From assembly GCF_040412425.1 (NCBI RefSeq), contig NC_089781.1:53731986-53795985 (forward strand): a stretch of DNA of 64,000 nucleotides, written 5' to 3'. A model generated the notes under the pieces. That model worked only from the letters and a program-made list of their open reading frames with translations, was not told the DNA's origin and ran no database searches. This DNA comes from Macrobrachium rosenbergii (lineage: Eukaryota; Arthropoda; Malacostraca; Decapoda; Palaemonidae). A program made the translations under genes and the position numbers. Each line of letters starts with the position of its first letter. The first letter of the stretch is position 1. This document shows positions 42,961 to 57,619 of the stretch, piece by piece.

Positions 42961-43885
42961 GATAAATTGTGGAGCATTTCTTTTAGTTAAAACATCCAAA
43001 TAGAATGACAAATTCTTCAAAACAATTTGCGCCTTTACAATTAGCAATCATAAGTACCTAAGCACTGACCATGTGTTCGCAAGAAATGCCAGTTTGCGGC
43101 TTTCACACACAAATTAATTACCTGTTCCACAGTTTAAAACTAAAAAGTTTAACTGGAACTTAAAAATATAAGCACTTAGCTTTCAATTTTAGATGTTTCC
43201 ATGATCCTCGCTAGTGAAAACGGAGAGTAAAAGGCGAAATAAGGAGTGTTGGCTTTTGGTGAGCTTTCTTCTCACTTGACCAGGAGAGTAATTGTTTCCT
43301 TGTCTCGTACCTGTCTGTTTGTAGACAGTATGGCAGACGCGCTTGCACAGTAGTCACTTCTTGCAGGTTTTGATGGAAAACTGGGTCAGCTTCACTGAAG
43401 ATGGGGAAAATGACCTCTTATATTTGAGTCCATTATATAGTCCATCACGTGTCATAGTGTTTATCGTTATGACACAATACCCGGCTACTAGACCACCTTA
43501 AAGAGAATTCTTTGACATTAGTCGGGTCACCATGGAACTCAGGAAGACCATGGAAGGGTAATTCCTTCAGTATAAAACAAGCGACTACACTATAAAAAAA
43601 AAAAAGATTTTGCATTGGACATGTCGATTGCACCTAGCCTACCCTATGGTAAACTTGTAAAGTATGTACAGTACCTATGCACTTAGCATATGTAAACACT
43701 AGTGATCAAGTATACTAATAAAAACGACTAAAGAAGAAAGCAAATATAGTAATCATGTATCACTTTGCATGCAAGGTATTTGTTCATTCACCAGACAGCT
43801 GCAGTGAATGTAATGTGCAGTACTAATCTGCAGAGCTTGAAAGTAAAATTAATATAGAAAGGCAGTGTACAACAGGACACACATA
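42961..43885. other. Non-coding with one dispersed repeat segment
   Basis: No gene. The piece 43315-43500 is a reverse copy of 61021-61200 (separate entry). A run of A lies at 43595-43606. Confidence 0.5.
43315..43500 (-). repeat. Dispersed repeat, inverted partner of 61021-61200
   Basis: Read on the minus strand it has GTATTGTGTCATAACGAT, CACGTGATGGACTATATAAT and GGACTC, then AAGAGGTCATTTTCC and CTGCAAGAAGTGACTACTG. The same order occurs on the plus strand at 61021-61200. About 170-185 bp; family unknown. Confidence 0.75.
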
Positions 43886-44070
<185 letters not shown>

Positions 44071-44618
44071 ATATATATGTAAATGTACAATCACTCAAAA
44101 ATGGTTTGCAACATACTTCAAAACTTTTCGGACAACTGCTTATAATAGCGACATCTGGCGCTATTTGGCATGAAACAACTGATCACTAGTGGTGGGTCCA
44201 AGAAATTACCTGCAGTTTCCCTTAAACAGGGCTTTTTCTGATACTTCTTACTGTGGTCATACTTTACTTAATTAAAGGAGTTACTATAATACTTCAGAGG
44301 TCATCGCTGTTCTTATGTTTTAATATTTTCATCTCCAACTGCCATCACTATTATTGTTTTATCTCCTTCATATATGTGAACTTTGTAGACATAGGCCTAC
44401 GTCTGTTATAAGTTGAACTATTAGTCTTATTAACATCAACAAATACGACTTTTGTAAAGATTTGCCTGCACATTATTATTAATCAAATTTTTGAATGATG
44501 AATCCTATGTATATTGTGAACTAGTGAAACTTAATATAAAATATATACTGAACTAGACTTAACAGATTTCACGTCTATTTTTGTAATACATAGAATATAA
44601 TCGCACACATACACACAT

Positions 44619-44621
<3 letters not shown>

Positions 44622-44698
<77 letters not shown>
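44622..44698. repeat. (AC)n(AT)n microsatellite
   Basis: CACACA run then AT array, inside the Tc1-like remnant. Confidence 0.94.
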
Positions 44699-44701
<3 letters not shown>

Positions 44702-44869
44702 GCCGTTATCATGTGTAATTTCTTATTTCTTTCATTGCTACTTAGGCCTATCATTTTGATGCCTCTTATGAAGTTAACTGAATATATAACGCCTATTTTT
44801 ATATTTCTTATTATCTAAGTTTCTAAAGAATTAAAATTAGCAAGAAGTTCAACATTAATTTAGTTAATG

Positions 44870-45420
44870 CTAAATGCCAGCAGTGAAGAAGACTACCATG
44901 CTCATCAGTGGAGAATGTCTCCTCCTCATTGCAAAAGATGACTCTTACAGAAATCATCGGCCACTGGATTATGTTATAACGCAAACCCTAGCCTCTATTC
45001 TTTGTTTCGCTGATATGAAGTGTTTCTTGGCAGGAGTATGATGAAATAATATCTTGGTCTCATGTAGCCTGTTACGGATGGTTTGAGCAGCAACTTGAAG
45101 GAAAAGCGTAATGTTCTCTCTTTATAGCAACACCGGTTGTGAGGGGAGTTAGGCAGAGCTCCTTCAGTGATCATCCGATGATGATCCTTAACACTTTTTA
45201 CAATGAATTTACCATATTTCCCCGTTCTCTCTGTTGTTGCATCCCTCTATACATGGTTGTTTTATTTACGCTAAGCTGCCGAGCAATATCTACAATAGAG
45301 ACATATAGTCTTATGCAAGCTAATGATTGTGGTGTGGCTGAGTCTGTTGTCCATCTTACCGGTGCAAGTGACAAGACAGTTTAGTTTAACTTTCCTGCCC
45401 GAATGTGGAGTCACACGATA
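44870..45420 (-). pseudogene. Tc1-like transposase remnant
   Basis: Heavily broken. On the minus strand, the N-terminal helix-turn-helix is legible in the reverse of 45300-45210 (IVDIARQLSVNKTTMYRGMQ). Then come a TTGVAIKRE-type block near 45120 and a PAKKHFIS block near 45020. VRVIFCNEEETFSTDEHGS lies near 44960-44905, where CNE stands in place of the usual catalytic DE, so the first Asp is lost. The second and third catalytic blocks are not recognisable. Family call by motif only. Confidence 0.62.
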
Positions 45421-45873
45421 GCATACGACGTTATGAGATTTTTTCTTTTTTGTTTTTGACAACAATAATAGTTGAATTCTTTCTTTCTTTATTTATATAT
45501 AATTTCATTGATGATTAATCAATAGTATTTTATTAGTCAATAAGGTTTTATCTGGATTCCAAATATAGTTTCTTCTTTGACTGTTTTGCCCAATCATCTG
45601 AAGTGAAAATTTTCAAAATGTTTCGTCATTTTTCGTAATATGAATTCTTCACTCACCATTGTTTTTTTTTATATTGTTAACTGTATGATTAATAACCAAA
45701 GTCGAATAAGAAAATTACATTTCCTTGTAAATATCAAAAGAACAAATTACTGTTAGATGAACGAAAACTTCTGGAACATGTTGCAAAACATTTTTGAGTG
45801 GCTGTACATATGTATGTAGTATATGTATATATGTTTATGTATATATGTCTACATATATGTATGTGTATGTATA

Positions 45874-46552
<679 letters not shown>

Positions 46553-46689
46553 TGTTTATCTTTTAGCATTGCTTGTCTTAAGTCTTCTTGTGACCTGTAT
46601 CTGTTTTTGGCACTTGTACCTGAACCCTGATAAGGTGTAGAAATAAATGGAAGCGCTTGGTTTAGGAAAACTTTTCACCTTTCCCTAGC

Positions 46690-49149
<2,460 letters not shown>

Positions 49150-49508
49150 TTAACCCTTAAACGCCGACTGGATGTACCATACGTCGACTAAAATTGTCTG
49201 TTAGGTGCCGAGTGGATGTACGGTACGCCGACTACAAAATGTTTTTTTAAATATTCGCGGAAAAATAATTATAGGCCTAGTTTGCGAAAGGTTTTAAATC
49301 ACGCGCCTTGAGGGATGCTGGGAGTTCACGGATCACGCTGTTGTTTTGTTTAGAAGCGTCACCTAGCCGCGCATGCGCCAATTTCTTCCTTCCTGCACTA
49401 GAAAGCATCAGTAGCGCATCGTCAGAGAGTGATTTCTTGACGCATCCGTGTTTTGCAGAACTTTGGCGAGTGTTTGCGTATTTGTGACGCAACAGGACGC
49501 TTGCAGAG

Positions 49509-51500
49509 ATGTCCCAACGTCGTCAGGACCGTGAAAGGCGCATATTGCCTGTCGGTAGTGAGCGTGTGAGGCGAGTTCTAGACTGGGATGCTGGAGAGGG
49601 ACCAAGCACCCAAGGTGACCCAGCTTCTCAACGCCGTTTTGTGTGGCCATGTGTGACCGAAGGGGACCAAGGACCACATCCCGTGTCTTTTACGACCCCT
49701 AGGAAGCATCAGGGTGTTCTGAGGGGCATCCGTAAGCATTTGGGAGGCCTCCAACAAAAGGACATTGACGAGTACTTGTTGGAGCTCGATCGAGAGCAGG
49801 TGGAAAGTCCCCATTTCGATGGCAGTTGGTCATCTAGTGATGAGGACATCATGCCTGATGTTAGCGATGACGAGTACTTGCCCCCAATGTCTGTACGGGG
49901 GCCACAGGAGGAAAGTGAACTGGAATTTAGTGGTTTCAGTGCGTATGAGGGAGAGTCTGAGGAGGAGGGGACGAGACAGAAAGTGATGGTGAAAGTGAGG
50001 GAGATGGGCCAGTGGGGAGGGTGGGAGTGCGAAGTCGTGCCCGCGCACGGGCCCATAGAAGGTCGCAACGTCACGGCAGCTTGGGTGAAGGCCATTCGTC
50101 CGAAAGTGATGAGGGGTGGTTGGAGGACCCCACCTCACCTAACATGCACCCATTCACGGCAGCACCTGGACTGACCGTCCCTGTGCCTCTCACTGCACTG
50201 GGGTTCATTCAGCTCTTCCTGACACGGGAATTGCTGGAATACCTCGTTGCAGAGACAGCGGATTACGCTCGATACTGCCGTGAGGAACTGCAGACAACAT
50301 TGTCGTATCGCTGGCGGGGCTGCAACCTCACGGACATGGTGCATTTTTTGGGGCTCCACATTTTTTTGGAATGATGCCTGCTTCCGACGTCAGGCAATAT
50401 TGGAGGCGGAATTTTTTTTTAAGTACGCCCAAGGTGCCTGGCATTATGTCCCGTGATAGTTTCCTGGCGTTGGACAGGTATTTCAACGCCTTCAACTGAA
50501 GGGCCATACCCCGGAATAACCCCGACCGCCTCATCTTAGTCCGCCCAGTGTTGGACCACATTCGTGAATGGTGCCAGTTTCTCGTGGTTCCTTCCAAGAA
50601 CCTTTCTTTGGATGAGGGGATGATGCCATACAAAGGGCGTCTAAGTATAAAAGTGTACAACCCCAAGAAGCCAAAGAAATATGGTGTGAAGTTATTTTTT
50701 ATTATGGAATCCAACACTGGATACGTCGTGGACTTCTCTGTGTATTCTGGGGTCTTCTCCATGCTGCGTGACACTGTCTTCGGTCTTGTGGATCGTTTCC
50801 GTAACCAGGGATACCACCTGTTTATGGATAATTATTATAACTCAGTATCCCTGGCCCAGGAACTGTATGAAGCAGGTGTGCACGTCAGTGGTACCCTTCG
50901 GTTGGTGCTTGGGGCCCCAAATGTCCTCAAGAGGTTCGCTAGCCAGCCGCAACATCTGGCAAGAGGAGAGACAGAGTGGCAGCAGAAGGGAGATGTCCTC
51001 GTCATCTGTTGGAAGGGGGTCCGACTCATGATCATGATTACGACGAGTCATGAGCCCATCCAAGAAGAGATCATTCAGCGGAAGAAGACACGTCAGCAGG
51101 GCCGAGTTACGTATGAGGAGTTTCGTGTCCGACGGCCTACTGTCATCGGGCACTACAACAGTATTATCCCTTCGCCAGGAGAACCAGGAGGTGGACACAG
51201 AAGCTCCTCAAATACCTCCTTCAGTTGGCCCTCCAGAATGCCTACATCCTACGTCGGCTGCAGGCAGGGGATCACACACTGGAGCTCTTAGAAGGGCATA
51301 AGCAGAAACGGTGCCAGGTGTGCCATATGAATGGCAGAAGAAGAGACACCCGGTACGTCCGTCGCACCTGCAAGGTAGCACTTTGCAGGTTCAGGAAGTG
51401 TGACCGTAAGCACCGCACTGCGGTCATATATTGGAGTGCGCCTACCCGAGGGACACCAGGTGGTGCAGCAGACCGCCGAAGTGTGGCCCATCTGCAGTAA
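49509..51500 (+). pseudogene. piggyBac transposase, broken, third-Asp region deleted
   Basis: DDE_Tnp_1_7-type transposase. Start ATG 49509. Acidic N-terminal part, a shift near 50000 into a basic frame (50012-50374) with VPVPLTALGFIQLFLTRELL and DMVHFLGLHIFL. A run of T and a TGA at about 50497 break the next part (MSRDSFLALDRYFNAFN). The main frame 50548-51291 has LSLDEGMMPYKGR (first Asp), FFIMESNTGYVVDFSVYSG and HLFMDNYYNS (second Asp). The WKD position reads WKGVR. After GHYNS the sequence jumps to a YYPFARRTRRW-type block in another frame, so the GGVDxxDQ segment with the third Asp is missing. The C-terminal Cys-rich zinc domain (CQVCHMNGRRRDTRYV, then CKVALC and CDRKH) is in 51225-51500. 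Confidence 0.9.
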
Positions 51501-51803
51501 GGACGCGCGTCTCCCTCCTCCACCTGTGCCTCGTCATGTTGAGAGGAAAAAAATGCAAGACTTTTCAATGGAGGAGGGAGTAAACAAGAATAGAACGAAG
51601 AGTCAGGATTACGAGTGAGTATTCTGCATTGATTTTATATTTAGTTTTATATTTATTACAAGTTTTTATATATCTGTATTTATTGGTGTTTTGTATATTA
51701 TTTCGTTTTATGCAAAAAAAAAAGTTTTTTTACCTGCATTCCTTTTAGTAATGTATTCGTACCAAAGTAAAAAAAAATTATATATATATATGTGTATGTA
51801 TGA

Positions 51804-51942
<139 letters not shown>

Positions 51943-51949
51943 GGTCTTT

Positions 51950-53600
51950 TTGTAAGCAAAACATCTAACATTCTAGTGATATTCAATCATTTACCTTCAT
52001 TTTGCAACAAACGGGAAGTCTCTAGCACAATATTTCGATTTATGGTGAATTTTTGAAAAAAACTTTTCTTCCCTCTGCGCAAGGGAACTCCGCTGAAAAT
52101 CCTAGCATTTCTTAGAGTCACCTTGTCGTAATTTTCGCGCCGTTTTATATTAGGCGTTACATAAAGTTTTATACATCAAAATGTGCGCAATTTCATGTAG
52201 AATACAACAAAAATAAATCATGGTTGTAGCTTTTATCAGTTTTGAAATATTTTCATATAAATCACGATAAGTGATAAAATTTGAACCTTTGGTCAAATTT
52301 GACTCGACCGAAATGGTCGAAAAACGCAATTGTAAGCCAAAACTCTTACATTCTAGTAACATTCAATCATTTACCTTCATTTTGCAACAAACAGGAAGTC
52401 TCTAGCACAATATTTCGGTTTATGGTGAATTTTTGAAAAAACTTTTTCCTTCCCTCCGCGCGCGTTAACTCCGCTGAAAATCTTAGCATTTCTTGAGTCA
52501 CCTTGTCGTAATTTTCGCGCCGTTTTATATTAGGCGTTACATAAAGTGTTATACATAAAAATGTGCGCAATTTCATGTAGAAAACAACAAAAATAACTCA
52601 TGGTTGTAGCTTTTATCAGTTTTGAAATATTTTCATATAAATCACCATGTGACAAAATTTGAACCTTCGGTCAACTTTGACTCGACCGAAATGGTCGAAA
52701 ACGCAATTGTAAGCAAAAACTCTTACATTCTAGTAACATTCAATCATTTACCTTCATTTTGCAACAAACGGGAAGTCTCTAGCACAATATTCCGATTTAT
52801 GGTGAATTTTTGAAAAAAAACTTTTTCCTTCCCTCCGCGCTCGGTAACTCCGCTGAAAATCCTAGCATTTCTTGAGTCACCTTGTAATTTTCGCGCCGTT
52901 TTATATTAGGCGTTACATAAAGTGTTATGCATCAAAATATGGGCAATTTCATGTAGAATACAATAAAAAATAAATCATGGTTGTAGCTTTTATCAGTTTT
53001 GAAATATTTTCATATAAATCACGATAAGTGATAAAATTTGAACCTTCGATCAACTTTGACTCGACAGAAATGGTCGAAAAACGCAATTGTAAGCAAAAAC
53101 TCTTACATTCTAGTAACATTCAATCATTTACCTTCATTTTGCAACAAACAGGAAGTCTCGAGCACAATATTCGATTTATGGTGAATTTTTGAAAAAAACT
53201 TTTTCCTTCCCTCCGCGAACGGGAACTCCGCTGAAAATCCTAGCATTTCTTGAGTCACCTTGTCGTAATTTTTTCGCCGTTTTATATTAGGCGTTTCATA
53301 ACGTGTTATACATCAAAATGTGCGCAATTTCATGTAGAATTCAACAAAAAGTAACTCATGGTTGTAGCATTTATCGGTTTTGAAATATTTTCATATAAAT
53401 CACGATAAATAGAAAAATTCGAACTTCGGTCAACTTTGACTCGACCGAAATGGTCGAAAAATGCAATTGTAAGCTAATACACTTACAGTCGAGTAATATT
53501 CAATCAATTACCTTCATTTTGCAACAAACAGAAAGTATATAGCACAATATTTCGATTTATGGTGAATTTTTGAAAAAATATTTTTTTTATGTCCGCGTGT
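51950..53600 (+). repeat. Five-copy tandem repeat, unit about 379 bp, within the piggyBac
   Basis: The anchor ATTCAATCAT occurs at 51981, 52361, 52738 and 53118, with ATTCAATCAA at 53498: spacings 380, 377, 380 and 380. Units share TTCATTTTGCAACAAAC, TTATGGTGAATTTTTGAAAA, AACTCCGCTGAAAATC, TCGCGCCGTTTTATATTAGG and TTGTAGC(T/A)TTTATC. Each full unit ends with a hairpin-capable TTCGGTC...GACCGAA (arms of 7, loop of 11; one arm base altered in some copies). Copies 1 to 4 are very similar; copy 5 decays after about 90 bp. Confidence 0.93.
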
Positions 53601-54041
53601 TGCGAATTCATGCATCATTTTGTGATAATATTTTCTCTGTGTTGCTTTGATCGTTTTACAGTCTGTTATATACCGAAATCATCGCAGTTTAGTGTACAAT
53701 ACAACGAAAAAAAATAACTCATTAGCTTTAACCGTTTTGCTCACAGCGCTATTTGTATACAATTATATATGAAATTTTTTTTCGCAGTCATATATTCCAA
53801 TATTTATATATGATAATGATATTTTTTTTCATTTCTGATGGTTGCATACTAAACGTCATCCAATGACAAAAAAGGAGCCAAAAATGAACTCTTAATGTTA
53901 AAAACTAAGCGTGCTGTGATTTTTTGAAAAACTTTTTCTGCTTCGGTGCTCACTCCCGAACGCCGCCGGCATACGACAGACACTTTTGTAAATAGAGGCT
54001 TGGACACTTTTGTAAATAGAGGCTCGGTGTTTAAGGGTTAA

Positions 54042-54496
54042 TAAATTAAAGTTTTGTGAATTAAACGTGATTAAGAAATACTTAAATCTTACACTGTTAT
54101 TAATTAATAGTAAATCTTTTTGAGATTGTGAACTCTGCATATAACTTTCGAACTTAGAAATAAACCTGTTTGTTTAAGGTTTAAAAAACACAGCGTTTCA
54201 TTTTTACCACCAGTAATTAGAGAAATTAATGAATGTGTACAAGGTAAGTGATCTATCTGTTTGTTCACCTGAGGCTTATCTAGGTAAAATAGAACCAGAG
54301 AAATGTTTATCGTGTTTGTTGAAGTGATACCCATTTTCCACTAGTCAGGATATAACTTATTAATTGTTACCTCACCCATAACTTGATAAAGATACATTGA
54401 TTATCTCAAGTGATAAGTAAGTTTTATGGGATCACTGTGAGGTAACTTTTTTGGTATTATTATTTGTGTAATAACCAGGTGCTTGATCACTTCGTG

Positions 54497-54500
<4 letters not shown>
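54042..54500. other. Unassigned right flank of the piggyBac
   Basis: No coding frame recognised. See the left flank entry (47601-49149) for the possible link. Confidence 0.35.

Positions 54501-54574
<74 letters not shown>
54501..54574. repeat. (AT)n microsatellite, 3' tail of a SINE
   Basis: AT array that on the minus strand follows the SINE body directly (TCAGAAATTTATG then TATATA). Confidence 0.93.
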
Positions 54575-54578
<4 letters not shown>

Positions 54579-54780
54579 AATTTCTGACTCACATCAGGAT
54601 CGAACCCGGGTCTTTCAATTCAAAGGCAATGGCGCTGCCCACTAGGCCACACAAGTCTAAAAGAAGTTGGATCCTGAGAGCAACTGCTCTCAGGGATTAT
54701 CTGGGCAAGCTAACTGCTTGCATACCAGCGAGTTTTCCCCAACTTCCCGACTCATCAATGACCCAATAGACAGCATTTCA
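54575..54780 (-). mobile_element. tRNA-derived SINE
   Basis: Minus strand. It contains an A-box-like TGGCCTAGTGGG (near 54645) and a B-box-like GGGTTCGATCC (near 54605), spaced as in a tRNA, followed by TGATGTGAGTCAGAAATTTA and an AT tail. The tRNA fold beyond the two boxes is not complete, and the 5' leader (54780-54660) is longer than a tRNA, so this is a SINE and not a tRNA gene. It has no tail similarity to the SINE at 29174. The 5' limit is uncertain. Confidence 0.75.
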
Positions 54781-55656
54781 TTCGAATTATCCCTTCAAGA
54801 GACAAAGAAAAATAAAATAAACAAAACGGGCCAAAACTAGAAATTACTGTAGATTAAACGAATAGGTCTGCAAGATGCAAATTTGCAATAATGTCTTGCA
54901 ACATGTGTTTCCTCTTAATCTTCATGACCTCCAGTTCCATGATGCAAAAGGCCTTTGTGAAATTTCATAATTCATGCTTGTACTCCATCTTATGCAAATC
55001 TCCACTTATATCCGGCTTCCTGACTCATAACTCGCATCCAAATAAGTCAGGAGCTCAATATTTTTTCAGTTATTTGGCCTGTTTCTGTTACATCTTTAGC
55101 CACTGCATCTTTGATCAGTATGCCTACTCTATTTATATCACTGCCATGCCACTAGAATTTATATTTTTCCCGCATCACTCTAGATGGATTCTTAGCAAGT
55201 TCCTTTATACATCACCTTCACAACACCACAAATATCTGTGTTTCTATATCTCCTCCTTTCCACCACTTCCCTGCTTTTTCTCACCACTGTTCCCACAGCA
55301 GAGGGGATAGTATTGTACCCAAGAGTAAGGTGCTCTATGCATTACTTTTTGGTCATTCTGGGTAGGGCCTGATTTCCTTCCTAAGCGGTAATATCTAAGC
55401 AGGTGGTTGAGGCCCTGGCCGACCTGCTACTCTATATACAGATACATATAAATTTTTGCTTGCTGAGATAGAAACTCAATGGAAAAAACAAAATCTTTGT
55501 TCAATGAAAATTTTTTAGGAAATGATAACCTTTGCATTTTTTTCAAATTCATTGGTGTGTGTGCTTATATACATCAACCATTTACAAAAATTTGTTGGTC
55601 CACTTCTGATTTTGATGACCATTTCTGTCGATTATAGTGTATACTTTAATTTTCAG
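54781..55656. other. Non-coding, possible intron
   Basis: T/C-rich in 54900-55310. No element recognised. It ends in a pyrimidine-rich tract and TTTTCAG before the candidate exon. Confidence 0.4.
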
Positions 55657-55792
55657 CCAACCATCTGATCAGTCAAGACAGTCAACTTCATCAAATCAGG
55701 AATCAGAAGCTTATGATAGTGAAGACTCCTTTTCCTCAGATGGTTTTGATGATAATGTAGAAACAGAATCAAAAAGTGTTCATCATTCTCAA
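55657..55792 (+). CDS. Candidate internal coding exon of a host gene, acidic and Ser-rich
   Basis: A 136-bp open stretch bounded by a strong acceptor (ACTTTAATTTTCAG, ending at 55656) and a strong donor (GTAAGT at 55793). In the frame that is open throughout, one leading base is followed by 45 codons: QPSDQSRQSTSSNQESEAYD, then SEDSFSSDGFDDNVE and a basic-His end (KSVHHSQ). The exon ends on a codon boundary. Codon use and lack of similarity to the repeats around it favour real coding sequence. The protein is not identified; acidic Ser/Asp-rich stretches of this kind are common in regulatory or cytoskeletal proteins, which is not diagnostic. Confidence 0.5.
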
Positions 55793-57074
55793 GTAAGTAA
55801 TGGTTGGTTATTATGATTTAAAGGGGTACCAATTGTGATTTTATTTTTCCATGTGGATATCAGTGAAAGTTAAATGGATGAATATTAATTTGTGTGAAAA
55901 CTGATGTTGTCATGAAGTTAGTGCAGATGAAATAGCATCAGTAGTAGTTAGTAAAATCATGTGCTTGTTTGCAAAAAAAAAAAAAAAAATTTCATTTATT
56001 AGCCAAAAACACCCCCTCCATTCATTATACACTCACTACTCATTTGGTTCTCATTAGATCTTTACTATCATAACTTAATTCCTGTTCAGTTCCAAGCAAA
56101 TTTCATCCCCCTCCCCACCCCCCCACGCCTTCCACGTTCAGTGGTGAGGATGGTTCTCGAACAGGTAAAATCCAAATTTTCCAAGTTGGAATCTAAGTCT
56201 CCATTATCTATACCAAAAATATTTGTAGTGAACTGCATGGAGCTTCTCAGTTGCTTAAAAAAATTTTTATCTTACATGTAAGGAAAGATATCCTAGCTGT
56301 AATTAGATCTTATATTTTAAATTAAGAGTGGGATGTCAACATTTTGATGGCATTTTCAATTAAAAGGAGTAATATGATTTAGTCTTAGTGATACTTTTAA
56401 CACAGAACTGTTTGAAGAATCAACTTATAGGTTCCAAAGATAAACTATAGTAGACGTGTAGTGAGAAGTGTTGCATTTTTGTAATATTCTTGTTCCCAGG
56501 ATGCCTTCCAAATAGCATTCATGGTATCTATGAATGGTGGGAGAGAGATGTTTTGGAATTATTTTTCTCATGTGCTGCAGAGACAAAAATCACAAGAAAC
56601 ATAACACTGCCTTAATTTTTATACCTGCACAATGTTTCCGTGGTGGGGAGAAAGGAAATACTGTTATATTCCTGATGTTCGTTGCATCCATTACTATAGG
56701 TTTTCTGCAGTATCCCTCTGGCCTCTTACTGCAAAGCTTTTCACAATTTACTTTTATATCTCTTTTTATTGTGTAAGAAGTATACACACACATCGAAATT
56801 ATCAAGTGTAGGTGGTATCAAAGAAAAGGACTGCAACTTTATACCAAGCAAGGTTTGCTTAACATAGATACATGCTGAGTTGATAATGAGGGAAAGAATG
56901 AAGAGACTCGAAATGGAAAAAAACATGCACCAGAAAACGAAACAGTCAAAAATAAGGATAAGTAAAAATTGTTAGCAAGTATAGAATGAAAAAATGGAAA
57001 TGGGAACTGTGTAAAGAAGGCAGACAACGGGCAGCAGAAAATGGTAGTGCCATGTCATGGATGGGATCAATTCC

Positions 57075-57078
<4 letters not shown>
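55793..57078. other. Non-coding, possible intron
   Basis: Contains an A run at 55974-55989 and a C-rich stretch at 56107-56127. An acceptor-like TTCTTGTTCCCAG ends at 56499 and is followed by an in-phase open stretch DAFQIAFMVSMNGG, but no convincing donor marks an end, so no exon is called. Confidence 0.35.

Positions 57079-57125
<47 letters not shown>
57079..57125. repeat. (GA)n microsatellite
   Basis: Pure GA dinucleotides, directly adjoining a tandem duplication. Confidence 0.96.
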
Positions 57126-57127
<2 letters not shown>

Positions 57128-57128
<1 letters not shown>

Positions 57129-57329
57129 CATGGTGTTAAGTACAGGCACCTGAAGAGAAAAAGAGGCCCTCTTAGGACTGGCAGGGAGGATGATAGAGAG
57201 ATAAACAGTGAAAAGAGTTTTGAACCAGACATGGTGTTAAGTACAGGCACCTGAAGAGAAAAAGAGGCCCTTGTAGGACTAGCAGGGAGGATGATAGAGA
57301 GATAAACAGTGAAAAGAGTTTTGAACCAA
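57128..57329 (+). repeat. Tandem duplication of 101 bp
   Basis: Two copies (57128-57228 and 57229-57329), each ACATGGTGTTAAGTACAGGC to TTTTGAACCA, differing at only a few positions. Recent duplication next to a GA microsatellite. Confidence 0.93.
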
Positions 57330-57619
57330 AGAGGAGGAAACAGCATGAGAGAGATTAAATAAAAATTTCAACATATAGATAAGAAAAGAAATGCACTGAA
57401 TAGTGAAATGGAAGAGGGAAGATGGAAAAGAATTGCAAAGGCACCAATGTGGGCAAAAGATGAAAGAAGATAAACAACTGAAGCATTGCTCTGAAAATAT
57501 ATTACATGAAGAGAATGAATGTGATCCGGAAGATGGTGCTCTACAGAGGGATCAATAACAATGTGACCATGGCAAAAAGAAAATGGGAAAAGTTCCAGGA
57601 CCATTAGAGAACAAATGGA

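Larger units (their letters stand above)
44086..45815 (-). mobile_element. Tc1-like element remnant with about 54-bp inverted ends
   Basis: The left end reads TGTACAATCACTCAAAAATG and the right end, inverted, TGTACAGCCACTCAAAAATG. Similarity extends through GTTTTGCAACAT and AACTTTTCG-type sequence for about 54 bp at roughly 78 percent by eye. A transposase remnant lies on the minus strand between them. Both ends abut AT microsatellites (to 44085 and from about 45816). Ends of the CACTCAAAAATG kind are common among Tc1-like elements. Confidence 0.7.

Noticed and set aside
49709..50359. Several minus-strand and alternative plus-strand frames across the piggyBac gene
   Set aside because: Overlap the recognised transposase and lack motifs; explained by high GC and lack of stops.
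51950..53600. Direct repeats considered as a CRISPR array
   Set aside because: The units are contiguous 379-bp tandem copies, not short repeats with unique spacers, and the DNA is eukaryotic.
54575..54665. Possible tRNA gene (A-box and B-box spacing)
   Set aside because: The acceptor and anticodon stems do not form convincingly, and an AT tail follows as in SINEs.
56534..56776. Open frame of 80 codons, possible small protein
   Set aside because: No start context, no similarity, and composition typical of chance frames in AT-rich DNA.
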